Below are positions 17,480 to 26,039 of a DNA stretch of 64,000 nt, one piece after another; the stretch's first letter is position 1, and every line of letters starts with the position of its first letter. A model generated the notes under the pieces. The model was given only the letters and a program-made list of their open reading frames with translations. It ran no database searches and was not told the origin of the DNA. Origin of the DNA: Gimesia chilikensis (GTDB lineage: Bacteria; Planctomycetota; Planctomycetia; Planctomycetales; Planctomycetaceae); contig NZ_VTSR01000032.1 of assembly GCF_008329715.1 (NCBI RefSeq), positions 744,001 to 808,000 on the forward strand. Direction: 5' to 3'. The position numbers and the translations under genes are program-made.

Positions 17480-18472
17480 TCAATGGCGACGCTGCAGCAA
17501 TGAACTCAGGGCGCGACTCTCTCGCAGTTTGGCGATCCGTTTTCCATTTTCATAAATGATATATGTGGGAAGCCCGATTACATTTTCCTGACGTGCCTGT
17601 TCGAGATTGCGATCATAATCCAGAACCTTTACTACCAGTCCTCGAGCGCGCAGTTGAGGTAGAATGGTCCTGCGATCCTCTTCACACTGGCGGCAGTCAG
17701 CGCCAGTAAACATTTTGACTTCGTATCGGCTGGCAATTTGCTGGTCGATCTTATTATGTTTCTGCCAGGCTGCAGTATATGCCGTCTCCTGGTTTTGGAA
17801 ACCGTAGTGGGTGTGAAACGCGGTATCCCAGTTCGTCTGATAGGCAGTATCCAAAAAACGGACAAACTCCTGCTTCCCTTCCCGATCGATCAGGAATTCT
17901 GCCAGATAGAAACCTTGAGCGTACAGGACAGCGATTCCGCCGAGATTGTCGGGATAATTCTGCATGACCAGCAACCGCCGAATCGGGATCTGCCGTTCGG
18001 TGCCGACGACTTCACGAGCCAGTTCACGGATCGGTCGTTTCTCGGCTTCTGCTTCCTCATAGGTCGCAGCCCCTTCGTCTGCCCAGCGTGGCAAGGGACG
18101 ACGGAAGTGAGATGCGAAGACTGTATGCAGTACTTCGTGCGGAATAACACTTTCCAGCAGGCTCTGGGAAGTTCCTTGTACCTGCATATCCCAGCCAAAT
18201 ACCTGGCCCTGGTCGAAGGAGAAGGTCGTTGCCCCTCCCCCTGCATAGTCTCCTGCATTAACTCGAATCGGACAGGGGGCATACCAGTTGGGTATTGGAT
18301 GCCCGAGCCATTCCCGCGCATGTCGATCGCGATAATGCTCTGCTGCTTCTCCCACCTGAACTGCGAGTGTTGCGTCTCGGCAGTATACGGTGAAGTTTTT
18401 GGTGCGATACTCAAAAAGACCGGCATCCCCCTCAAATAGTAGCAGTGGAAGTAAGAGCAGAAAATATCTCAT
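17480..18472 (-). CDS. HExxH metalloprotease-like protein fused to a thioredoxin-fold domain
   Basis: A 330-residue exported protein. After a signal peptide (about residues 1-18) comes a gluzincin-like peptidase domain with HEVLH at 112-116 and a downstream WADEGAA that supplies the third zinc ligand E133, as in peptidase MA-like families. Residues about 250-330 form a thioredoxin/glutaredoxin-like domain with a redox motif C260-R-Q-C263 and the cis-proline segment IGLPTYI. The fusion could couple proteolysis with thiol redox state in the periplasm; that is inference. The ATG at 18472 has only a weak ribosome site. It is separated from the next gene by 287 bases. Confidence 0.75.
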   Translation of the reverse strand: MRYFLLLLPLLLFEGDAGLFEYRTKNFTVYCRDATLAVQVGEAAEHYRDRHAREWLGHPIPNWYAPCPIRVNAGDYAGGGATTFSFDQGQVFGWDMQVQGTSQSLLESVIPHEVLHTVFASHFRRPLPRWADEGAATYEEAEAEKRPIRELAREVVGTERQIPIRRLLVMQNYPDNLGGIAVLYAQGFYLAEFLIDREGKQEFVRFLDTAYQTNWDTAFHTHYGFQNQETAYTAAWQKHNKIDQQIASRYEVKMFTGADCRQCEEDRRTILPQLRARGLVVKVLDYDRNLEQARQENVIGLPTYIIYENGKRIAKLRESRALSSLLQRRH

Positions 18473-18759
18473 GTTACCGTCCGTTGCTGACTAACCAGGA
18501 GAAAGGCTTTTAGTAAGACAGACTTGCGATGCGTAGTTAGATGCATCCAGTCCCAAGTTGGGAGTTCAGGTTCAGGGGGGAACCATAAGTAGAAATGGAT
18601 TTGAAGTACAGATCACTCTCTATAGCCAGGTGCTGAAAATCTGCAGGAAATGAGGATTTTATTATTTTGAGATATGTGTAAATGAATAGTATTTCTTGGC
18701 ACTAGAGAACTCGGTAAGCTTTGGTCTGAAAAATGATCTGAACCAGGAGAACCAGAGCG

Positions 18760-20808
18760 ATGCCACAGCTGATCTATCGACTATCCGAAATCAATGCATC
18801 CCACGTGGCGGAGGCTGGAGGCAAAGGGGCATCGCTGGGAGAACTGATTCAGGCTAAGGCCCCGGTTCCTCCGGGCTTTGTGGTCTCCAGTTGTGCATTT
18901 CGAGAATATTTTTTCCAGGGGGAACCTGAATGTGCTGTCGTTGATGTCATTCAGAAACTGAATGCGAATCAACTGTCCCTGGCCCAGGCACGCTCTGAAA
19001 TTCAGAGCTGTCTCGAGGAAGTCTGTTTTCCAGAACCACTCGAAGTGGCTGTCAGGCAGGTAACTGATGAAATGCAGCTAAAACGTGTTTCCGTACGTTC
19101 CAGTGCCACCTGTGAGGACAGCGCTACGAGCGCCTGGGCCGGCCAGCTGGAAACCTGGCTGGACGTGTCACCAGACGAAATTACAAAACGGATTCGGGAC
19201 TGCTGGCTCTCTCTCTTCAGCGAATCTGCTCTCGCCTATGGAGCGACTCACGGTTATGCCTCAGGGGAGATCGCGGTAGCGGTCGTCATACAGCAGATGG
19301 TGGCGAGCGAAATTTCGGGCATTGGTTTTTCTGTCCACCCGGTAACTCAGGAACCGGAGATCCAATTGATCGAGGCCTGTCTGGGATTGGGGGAAGCCAT
19401 CGTTTCAGGACGGATTGTTCCAGACCAGTTCATCGTACAGCGTGACTCCTGCCAGATTCTGGAGTCGATCATTGGTGAGCAGAAGGAGGCCCTCTGGCTG
19501 GGGGATGGAAATACGAAGCCTGTCTGGCAGGAACTGGATGGTCGAGGCAGCCAGCCTAAAATCAGTACCTCACAGGTTACCGAGTATGCCGGGATCCTGG
19601 CACGGCTGCATGATCATTACGGGCATCCTATTGACACGGAATGGGCCATCGAGAATGGGAACTTCCAGATTCTCCAGGCACGTCCCATCACCACGTTGGC
19701 TGCTGAGTATGATCAAAGTCTGTTTGATCAAAGTCTGGAATGGCATTTTTGTGTAAGACGCCCGTTTTTCCTGCTGGCTGCTTCGATTCTCCCCTACTGG
19801 ATGGATGCCAGGCATGCGGATCATACGTTGGGGACACATCTCAATGAAGCACTGCTGATACAAGACGAAACGGGTATGATGAATCTGTTTAGTTCTCAAA
19901 AATCGGCTGATGAGTTCCTCGATCGAATTGGAGATCTGTTCCAGAATGATCGAGACGAAATTATTCGTATCCTGCGTTACGGACTGGGAATTTATGCACA
20001 GGGCCCGGCCGTCATTGAACAGGGAGTGAGTGGGTTCGCCGATCTAACAGAACTGGAGGATTTTTTCGCTGATGTTGCCCAGCATACAACTGTGTTTCCA
20101 GCCTGGTTACTGACGTATATTGAATTACATCAGATTGATGATCCTGAGGTACGCTCTCTGGCAGAGCAGATCCGTTCTCATTCCCTCTACCCCGTGATTG
20201 AAAGAAAACTGCTACAACCTCTGGCGAAACAGACTGCTGAAAGGCTGGGATTTTCGCAGCCAGATCGCGCCTGTGATCTGGTGTTATGGAGCGAACTGAA
20301 ACAGGGGCTCGTCACCCGGGAACTACTGGAAACGCGCCTGCAGTCGATCGATTCCGGAGAACGCTACATCTTTCAGCTGCTTGATGGACAGGAGAGCTTT
20401 CATCTGGTTTCCCAGACTGGTTATCTGTTGACTCGTCTTGCGAAACAGCGACAGAGTCTGCCTGTAGGAGATTCTAATGAGTTGACTGGGCAGACCGCCT
20501 GGCCGGGAATCTTTCGCGGTCGGGCCCGGGTGGTTCTGAGCCTGGATTCTCAAGGTTTTTTGGTTCAGGCTGATGAAGTGCTGGTTTCGATCCAGTCCAA
20601 TCCTGCCCTGCTCCCACTCATGAAAACCTGCGGCGCGATTGTCACCGATGATGGCGGCATTGCCTGTCATGCAGCGATTCTGGCCCGCGAACTCAAAAAG
20701 CCGACGCTCATTGGCACAGGTAGAGCCACGAAAATGATCCAGGATGGCGATTTGATCGAAGTCGACACCTACGCGCAAGTAGTGCGAATTTTGGAGCAGG
20801 CGCAATAA
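18760..20808 (+). CDS. PEP-synthase-like dikinase with ATP-grasp and phosphohistidine domains, no PEP barrel
   Basis: A 682-residue protein. Residues 1 to about 318 match the pyruvate phosphate dikinase/PEP synthase ATP-binding domain, with GGKGASLGEL, RSSATCEDSATSAWAGQ and DTEWAIE...LQARPI. The C terminus (about 590-682) is the swivelling phosphohistidine domain, with DDGGIACHAAILARE and catalytic H637. The C-terminal PEP-binding barrel of PEP synthase is absent, and a helical middle domain of about 270 residues replaces it. This order (ATP-grasp, helical substrate domain, His domain) is that of rifampin phosphotransferases, though shorter than their roughly 860 residues. The acceptor is unknown. 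ATG 18760 has AGGAG about 11 bases upstream; a strong terminator overlaps the stop. Confidence 0.75.
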   Translation: MPQLIYRLSEINASHVAEAGGKGASLGELIQAKAPVPPGFVVSSCAFREYFFQGEPECAVVDVIQKLNANQLSLAQARSEIQSCLEEVCFPEPLEVAVRQVTDEMQLKRVSVRSSATCEDSATSAWAGQLETWLDVSPDEITKRIRDCWLSLFSESALAYGATHGYASGEIAVAVVIQQMVASEISGIGFSVHPVTQEPEIQLIEACLGLGEAIVSGRIVPDQFIVQRDSCQILESIIGEQKEALWLGDGNTKPVWQELDGRGSQPKISTSQVTEYAGILARLHDHYGHPIDTEWAIENGNFQILQARPITTLAAEYDQSLFDQSLEWHFCVRRPFFLLAASILPYWMDARHADHTLGTHLNEALLIQDETGMMNLFSSQKSADEFLDRIGDLFQNDRDEIIRILRYGLGIYAQGPAVIEQGVSGFADLTELEDFFADVAQHTTVFPAWLLTYIELHQIDDPEVRSLAEQIRSHSLYPVIERKLLQPLAKQTAERLGFSQPDRACDLVLWSELKQGLVTRELLETRLQSIDSGERYIFQLLDGQESFHLVSQTGYLLTRLAKQRQSLPVGDSNELTGQTAWPGIFRGRARVVLSLDSQGFLVQADEVLVSIQSNPALLPLMKTCGAIVTDDGGIACHAAILARELKKPTLIGTGRATKMIQDGDLIEVDTYAQVVRILEQAQ

Positions 20809-20841
20809 AAAAGCACTGATGCCAGGAGCATTAGTGCTTTT
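20807..20841. terminator. Rho-independent terminator between the dikinase gene and tRNA-Leu
   Basis: The arms AAAGCACTGATGC and GCATTAGTGCTTT enclose the 5-base loop CAGGA, with A-tracts and T-tracts on both sides. It overlaps the stop of the plus-strand dikinase gene and lies 4 bases beyond the 3' end of the minus-strand tRNA, so it can serve both converging transcripts. Confidence 0.85.
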
Positions 20842-20844
20842 GAG

Positions 20845-20926
20845 TGGGGATGACAGGACTTGAACCTGCACGCCTTGCGGCACTAGATCCTAAATCTAGC
20901 GTGTCTGCCAATTCCACCACATCCCC
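20845..20926 (-). tRNA. tRNA-Leu (UAG anticodon)
   Basis: An 82-base class II tRNA. The acceptor arms are GGGGATG and CATCCCC with discriminator A. The anticodon arm is CTAGA-TTTAGGA-TCTAG, giving anticodon UAG. There is a variable arm GTGCCGCAAGGCGT and a T arm with GGTTCAAGTCC. The 3' CCA is not encoded. It reads CUA and, by wobble, other CUN leucine codons. Confidence 0.95.
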
Positions 20927-21061
20927 GGTTGAATTGTGAATCTGCAGGAATACTAACGATTTCAGGGAGGAGACACAAATCGACCGACTGAAAAAAGTGC
21001 GACTTTACGGGGTTTCAGCCAGATTTACCGTATTTCGGACGTCAAAACAGTCGATGAAAGC

Positions 21062-21586
21062 TTACTCGGCAGAGGTGTCTGATTCCGACTCTGCCTGTTC
21101 TTCCTGCTCCAGCTTGGAAATCTCGTCTCTTAACGAGGCGGCCGCTTCGTAATTTTCTTCTGCAATCGCCGCGGTCAATTCTCGCCGGAGTTTGATTAAA
21201 TTGTACTGCTGCTGACTGGAAGTGGGGGCTCGCTTGGGGAATTTACCAATGTGCACGCACTCACCATGGATGTTCTCAAGTAATTGAATCAATGGTTCTC
21301 GGAAGGCGATGTAGTCATGCGGGCAGCCGAGTCGTCCTTCACTGCGAAATTCCTGAAATGTGATTCCGCAATTCGGACATTCCATCTCTTCATCTAACTG
21401 CAGTTCCTGAGAACTGAGTTCAATCAGAGTCGCATCATCCTGAGGTTCCCATTCGTCCTGCGATGTCTGCCCGCTGATATATTCCTGAAAATGTTCTTCA
21501 CAGAAATGCAGTGCCTGTGCCTCACCATTCTGAATCTCAGTCAGGTGATAGACAGCCGGCTTGTTACAGACTTTACATTTTTTCAT
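21062..21586 (-). CDS. mcsA: McsA-like protein with zinc-finger pairs and UvrB/UvrC motif
   Basis: About 174 residues with the layout of McsA, the activator of the protein-arginine kinase McsB in the Clp stress-proteolysis system. An N-terminal CKVC and C..H pair is followed by CPNCG, by a GRLGCPHDY segment where the last Cys of the usual CxxC is Asp, and by a C-terminal UVR motif, LRRELTAAIAEENYEAAASL. The start is ATG 21586, because the 13 residues before it are not family-like. No mcsB or clpC lies in this window. It follows the CoA-binding-protein gene on the same strand by about 117 bases. Confidence 0.8.
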   Translation of the reverse strand: MKKCKVCNKPAVYHLTEIQNGEAQALHFCEEHFQEYISGQTSQDEWEPQDDATLIELSSQELQLDEEMECPNCGITFQEFRSEGRLGCPHDYIAFREPLIQLLENIHGECVHIGKFPKRAPTSSQQQYNLIKLRRELTAAIAEENYEAAASLRDEISKLEQEEQAESESDTSAE

Positions 21587-21703
21587 GATCGATGCTTCAT
21601 TGCGTACCGAGTGAGGGTTAATCAATCCAGACCGCTTTGCAGCGTGCCTGATCTCATTCTATACGAACCAGTTGCGGGGCTCAATCGCGATTTTGAGATC
21701 GTT

Positions 21704-22087
21704 TTAGTCAGCATGATCGGCGGGGGACTCACCGATGGCGATGATGCTACAGGCCTGAATCACATTCAATCCCAGCTCTCGTGCCCGCTCCAGCAGATCA
21801 GGGCTTTCGCTTCCGGGATTAAACCAGACCTCTTTAGCGCTACACTGTTGGATTTCTTCCAGCAGCTGGATGCCAACGGAAGGTGGCACATAGACACTGA
21901 TTCGGTCCAGACTCTCCGCAGGTACATCCTGCAAGCTGGGATAGGCGGTCAAACCTTCGATTTCATTTGCACTGGGATGGATAGGATAAACTTCGTATCC
22001 CTGGCTCAAATGTGCGCGGACCGATTTGTTTCCATATTTCTGGCGGTCTGTGCTAGCACCAAGGATTGCAACTGTCGGTTTACTCAT
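21704..22087 (-). CDS. CoA-binding domain protein (YccU type)
   Basis: A 127-residue single-domain protein of the CoA_binding_2/YccU family. It has a Rossmann-like start, VAILGASTDRQKYGNK, then YPIHPSANEIEG, YVPPSVG and WFNPGSESPD, which are the family signatures for CoA or nucleotide binding. Its ATG overlaps the stop of the upstream DUF6807 gene by one base (TGATG), so translation is coupled. The physiological role of the family is poorly known. Confidence 0.85.
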   Translation of the reverse strand: MSKPTVAILGASTDRQKYGNKSVRAHLSQGYEVYPIHPSANEIEGLTAYPSLQDVPAESLDRISVYVPPSVGIQLLEEIQQCSAKEVWFNPGSESPDLLERARELGLNVIQACSIIAIGESPADHAD

Positions 22088-23085
22088 CAGGAATCCTGTT
22101 TCTTCAACGAGGAGACAAACTGGTCGTAACGTTTCTGAACCTCGGACTGGGAAGGCGTCTTCCCTTCACTCACAATCAATCGATAGTTCATTTTAAGTGG
22201 ATGACTTTCATCAATTTTCGTATCGAAAAAGGCTCCAAAGCGACCATAGGGGCGCTCGGAATATCGCGATGGTTTCGGTACATTCGGATCTTCCATGTAC
22301 TCCACATTGTAATGCTTGCCATCAATATCATATGACATGGCAAACCAGCCCAGGTTCACGTGCTTGTCTGGATCGGTTCGGTCTGAGACCTGGTAGGGAG
22401 CCGGTTGCTGCGGCGATCCCTCGGGGCGAACATAGGTCGCATTATTGGACTCGGCCACTGGCTGGGCGGCACGGTACTGGAAACCGGCATGTTGACGATC
22501 GCCATCAAGAGTAATTTCGCCGCGTTTACTTTGTAAGGTAGTTTGCCAGTCGATCTGCCAGGCTGGTGCCTCAGAGCTGGAAACCTTGATCGGTGTAACT
22601 GTTACTTTTCGTGTTTCAATAATCACTGGCTTCCCGTCGCCATCCTCCCAGTGGATCTCCGCAGTCATTGTCCCCGCATCGGGGCCGCCCTGCATCGATA
22701 TGAACTTGTCATGACGTAGATGGGCTCCGTTTTTACAGTGCCAGAAGTCGAGTGTTTTGCCATCAAAGCTGGTTTTATTCCAGCCGACATATAATCCACG
22801 ATGATGTGTGTACTTCCCACCGGGGCCCTTGGTAATCACCGCTCCGCTCTGGGGACCGTAAACATGATGAAAGACTTTGTAAGTGTCGTGAAATGTTTCC
22901 GGGGTGGATTTATCAAACGGGTAGACATACTGCAGCACTGGTTGACCGTTATAGTACAGGTCTGCCACTTTCTGATCCGGATGATCCTTCCAGGTGAAAC
23001 CTTTCTTTTCAGCAGCAGAAACGTTCAACTGAGTGAAAATGATCAGAAACAAACAGCAGGCAAGTTGAGAGGTAATATGTTTCAT
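22087..23085 (-). CDS. Secreted DUF6807 (PmoA-family) protein
   Basis: A 332-residue exported protein with a signal peptide (about residues 1-24). It fits the planctomycete PmoA/DUF6807 family: PVLQYVYPFDKSTPETFHDTYK, then HHVYGP, THHRGLYVGWNK and a C-terminal GRFGAFFDTKIDESHPLKMNYRL. The PmoA label in databases is historical, and there is no evidence here of methane oxidation. Related proteins occur with Gfo/Idh/MocA oxidoreductases and sugar-use genes, as they do here. It is translationally coupled to the downstream CoA-binding protein. The reaction is unknown. Confidence 0.82.
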   Translation of the reverse strand: MKHITSQLACCLFLIIFTQLNVSAAEKKGFTWKDHPDQKVADLYYNGQPVLQYVYPFDKSTPETFHDTYKVFHHVYGPQSGAVITKGPGGKYTHHRGLYVGWNKTSFDGKTLDFWHCKNGAHLRHDKFISMQGGPDAGTMTAEIHWEDGDGKPVIIETRKVTVTPIKVSSSEAPAWQIDWQTTLQSKRGEITLDGDRQHAGFQYRAAQPVAESNNATYVRPEGSPQQPAPYQVSDRTDPDKHVNLGWFAMSYDIDGKHYNVEYMEDPNVPKPSRYSERPYGRFGAFFDTKIDESHPLKMNYRLIVSEGKTPSQSEVQKRYDQFVSSLKKQDS

Positions 23086-23150
23086 CTGGATTTCCAGTCT
23101 GGTCAGTAAGAATACGAAGTTCGAGATCGGTTAACTCTTACTTTCAGTGT

Positions 23151-23189
23151 AAAAAAAATCCCGCGTTCCGGGTAGGGAACACGGGATTT
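23151..23189 (-). terminator. Rho-independent terminator after the Gfo/Idh/MocA gene
   Basis: On the minus strand AAATCCCGTGTTCC pairs with GGAACGCGGGATTT and is followed by a run of Ts. It lies 20 bases after the stop at 23209 and separates that gene from the DUF6807 gene. Confidence 0.88.
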
Positions 23190-23208
23190 GAGAAATTAAA
23201 CCGGAGTA

Positions 23209-24705
23209 TTAACCGGCATTGTTATTGGGATTGTTCTTCGGAGGCTTTCCGTCAATCCAGGGGCCTGCCAGAGCCATGTAGCTGGGCTCTTCCAGAAGGC
23301 TCCCTTTATCCCCTGCTTTCCAGCCGGGGATGTGCTTGGGTTTCTGACGCGCTTCGGACATGGCTTCCCATTTCTTGGCCCAACTGCCGTCTCCATCCGA
23401 AATCTGGCCTGTCTCGCCATCGAAGTGGTAAACTTTACCGTTTCGGTAGCTGTTGGAACCCAGGTTGACCACAGCGATCGCAGCTGCACCCAGATCAGGT
23501 GGGTTGTTACACTTGCTCTGATCATTGGCTTCCATCGCTTCGATCCAGTTCTTGAAGTGAGCGTAGGTCGTGTCTTTGATCTGAGCAACGTCAATCCTCT
23601 GCTGCTTCAGCGAGCTGTCACGGGTGACCTGAGGTCGTTCAGGAATGAAGTCGTACCCATCAAAACCTTCCCCGTTGCCAAATACGAAGGAACCATTATG
23701 TCCGCGGATGATCTGTTTGATCCGGGTTTCCTGGTTACACATGGTGGCATTGATCAATCCCTGCACGCCTTCATTGAAGTCAGCAGCAACGGTAGCGACA
23801 TCGGGTACGTCACGACCATCGTATTCCAGATACAGCCCCCCTGCACCAACGACGCGTCCCGGGAACCGGAGTCCGGTGGCTTTCAGCATGGAAGTGGTTC
23901 TGTGTACGAACAGATCGGTATACATTCCAGACCCAAATGGCCAGAAGCGACGCCACTGTGCATAGACAGCGCGGTCGAACGGCTGATACTCGGCCAGACC
24001 ATCATCAACACCCAACCAGAGTTTCCAGTCGATGTTGGTGGGGTTCATTTCTTTTTTCAGAGCGTAGTAACGCCACTGTCCCATGGAAGAGTTCCGGAAA
24101 TATTCTGTCTGGAACTGGAGCACCTTACCTAACTGGCCATCCTGCAGACGAGCCCGAACGTCATCCCAGACGGGGAGGCTGGTAGACTGCACCCCAACCT
24201 GCATGATTTTGCCGGTCTTTTTCCAGGCATCAACGACTGCCAGGGCTTCTTCCACTTTTTTCGTCATCGGCTTTTCGCAGTAAACGTTCAAGCCGGCATT
24301 CATGGAATCGATGGTCTGCTTGGCATGCCAGTGGTCGGGAGTTCCGATCGCGACGGCATCCAGCTTTTCCTTTTCAATCATGTCGCGGTAGTCGGTGTAT
24401 TTCGCGACATCGTTGCCGAGCTCTTTCTTGATGTAGTTGGCAGTCCGGTCACGGTGTTCGGAATAGACATCGGCGACAGCAACCAGCTCGATGTTTTTAC
24501 CATCTTTTTTCAACTGGACGAGTTTTTTGACGTGAGCACCAAAACCGCGTCCCCCGGGGCCGATAAATCCGATGCGAATGGCTTCGTTACTGTTTCCAGC
24601 TCCCAATGCGGGGGCCGTGGCCAGTCCGGCAATCGCACTGGCGGCGACGGCGGTCGTTCCTGAGGTTTTCAGGAAATCTCTGCGATTGATGGGGCTTTGA
24701 TCCAT
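23209..24705 (-). CDS. Tat-exported Gfo/Idh/MocA-family oxidoreductase
   Basis: A 498-residue NAD(P)-dependent oxidoreductase-type protein. The N terminus is a Tat signal with NRRDFLKTSG followed by an Ala-rich hydrophobic stretch. The Rossmann domain begins RIGFIGPGGRGFG near residue 44, and VAVADVYSEHR, YCEKPMTKKVEEA (EKP motif with catalytic Lys) and a C-terminal alpha/beta substrate domain follow. The family usually oxidises or reduces sugars or inositols with a tightly bound cofactor, and Tat export fits a prefolded cofactor-bearing protein. It ends at a strong terminator and is divergent from ribF. Confidence 0.9.
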   Translation of the reverse strand: MDQSPINRRDFLKTSGTTAVAASAIAGLATAPALGAGNSNEAIRIGFIGPGGRGFGAHVKKLVQLKKDGKNIELVAVADVYSEHRDRTANYIKKELGNDVAKYTDYRDMIEKEKLDAVAIGTPDHWHAKQTIDSMNAGLNVYCEKPMTKKVEEALAVVDAWKKTGKIMQVGVQSTSLPVWDDVRARLQDGQLGKVLQFQTEYFRNSSMGQWRYYALKKEMNPTNIDWKLWLGVDDGLAEYQPFDRAVYAQWRRFWPFGSGMYTDLFVHRTTSMLKATGLRFPGRVVGAGGLYLEYDGRDVPDVATVAADFNEGVQGLINATMCNQETRIKQIIRGHNGSFVFGNGEGFDGYDFIPERPQVTRDSSLKQQRIDVAQIKDTTYAHFKNWIEAMEANDQSKCNNPPDLGAAAIAVVNLGSNSYRNGKVYHFDGETGQISDGDGSWAKKWEAMSEARQKPKHIPGWKAGDKGSLLEEPSYMALAGPWIDGKPPKNNPNNNAG

Positions 24706-25015
24706 TTCGTTATCTCCAGTTATTTAATAAAGTGAATCTGTTACTGGATGGTATCATCTTGAGTTTTGAGATACCAAAAGCATGCTTGAAAAACAGGTGA
24801 GCACCCTCCGAATGCAGGCTGGCCCAGAGATGTTGAGCCAGACCTGGCGCAGATCAGGGAGAGCGAGGAAACACCTTTCCTACGCATAATAGTAGCAATA
24901 TTTGGGAGCAGATGGTACTTATCGCTCTACATTTTCTGAATTCGTGTCGATTCAAGGGGTACTTCCGACGATCTGTCCCGATCCAGGCGAATTACTAAAT
25001 AAAGACAAATAAATA
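24706..25015. other. Divergent intergenic region with a hairpin upstream of the Gfo/Idh/MocA gene
   Basis: I see no gene here. TGGTATC (24749-24755) and GATACCA (24770-24776) form a perfect 7-base inverted repeat with a 14-base spacer, 44 bases upstream of the Gfo/Idh/MocA start. It could be an operator or a 5' leader stem. The remaining DNA up to ribF shows no clear motif. Confidence 0.35.
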
Positions 25016-25960
25016 TTGGGTTCAGCGGTGTTAATACGTGGTACAGAAGGATTCGACGCCTGTCGGGGCGGAATGATCTCGATCGGGAACTTTGATGGCG
25101 TCCACCGGGGCCATCAGAAGATGATTCAGACTCTGGTCGATCATGCCCGCCAGAGAGAACTGCCGGCGATGGTCTTCACATTTGATCCCCATCCCATTCA
25201 TCTGCTCCGCCCCGAACACGCTCCGCCCGAACTGATGGGTATTGAGGACCGCGCCACGATTCTGGAGCAGCTGGGTGTGGATTGTGTCATCGCCTATCCC
25301 ACCAGTCGAGAGCTGCTGAATTTGAGTCCACAGGAGTTTTTTCAGCAGATTCTGTGTGACAAGCTGAGTGCTCGAGGACTAGTAGAAGGTCCCAACTTTT
25401 ATTTTGGTAAAGATCGTGCAGGTGATGTAACACTGCTGGAGTCTCTCTGTGAAGAGGCGGGTATGTTTTTCAAGGTCGTTGACCCCAGCATGTGCGCTGA
25501 GCGAATGATTTCTTCTTCGGAAATCCGCAAAGCGATCCAGACGGGACAAGTCGACCTCGCAGCAGAGATGCTGGGGCGGCTCTATCAGATCAAGGGTACG
25601 GTGGGGCATGGGGACGCTCGGGGACGGGGGCTTGGATTTCCTACCGCGAACCTTTCGGGAGTGCCGACATTACTTCCGGGGGAAGGTGTTTACAGTGGAT
25701 TTGCCATCACAGAGGGAAAACGTTTCCCCGCTGCAATCAATCTGGGAGGCAATCCAACTTTCCAAAACCAGGACGCGAAAGTCGAAGTCCATTTGATTGG
25801 TTTTACAGGAGAGATTTACGATCAGGAGTTGCGAGTAGAATTTCTACACAAACTGAGAGACGTCCAAACCTTTGCCGATGTCGAGGCGCTCCAAACACAA
25901 TTGACGATTGATGTTGAATCAGCAAAAAAGCAGGCCACTGAATGGAAGGGCCTGGAATAA
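25016..25960 (+). CDS. ribF: Bifunctional riboflavin kinase / FMN adenylyltransferase
   Basis: A 314-residue RibF that phosphorylates riboflavin to FMN and adenylates FMN to FAD. The N-terminal adenylyltransferase domain has GNFDGVHRGHQ near residues 23-33, FTFDPHP, and the SSSEIR(KAI) signature near 160-168. The C-terminal flavokinase domain has GRGLGFPTANL near residue 203 and G.Y.G.....AINLGGNPTF. The frame opens at TTG 25016. GTG 25028 would give VLIRG..., close to the usual RibF start, and cannot be excluded. FAD supply is relevant to the many flavoproteins in the window, but no regulatory link is visible. Confidence 0.93.
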   Translation: MGSAVLIRGTEGFDACRGGMISIGNFDGVHRGHQKMIQTLVDHARQRELPAMVFTFDPHPIHLLRPEHAPPELMGIEDRATILEQLGVDCVIAYPTSRELLNLSPQEFFQQILCDKLSARGLVEGPNFYFGKDRAGDVTLLESLCEEAGMFFKVVDPSMCAERMISSSEIRKAIQTGQVDLAAEMLGRLYQIKGTVGHGDARGRGLGFPTANLSGVPTLLPGEGVYSGFAITEGKRFPAAINLGGNPTFQNQDAKVEVHLIGFTGEIYDQELRVEFLHKLRDVQTFADVEALQTQLTIDVESAKKQATEWKGLE

Positions 25961-26039
25961 TCTTCTATGATGTTCAGATGCTGAGCTGGTGTCAGTTCAG
26001 GTAATCAGCAGGAACACACAACTAGATCAGGAATCATGA

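Noticed and set aside
20845-20926. tRNA-Leu as an integration site for a mobile element
   Set aside because: No integrase gene, repeat of the tRNA 3' end or change in gene content is visible on either side.
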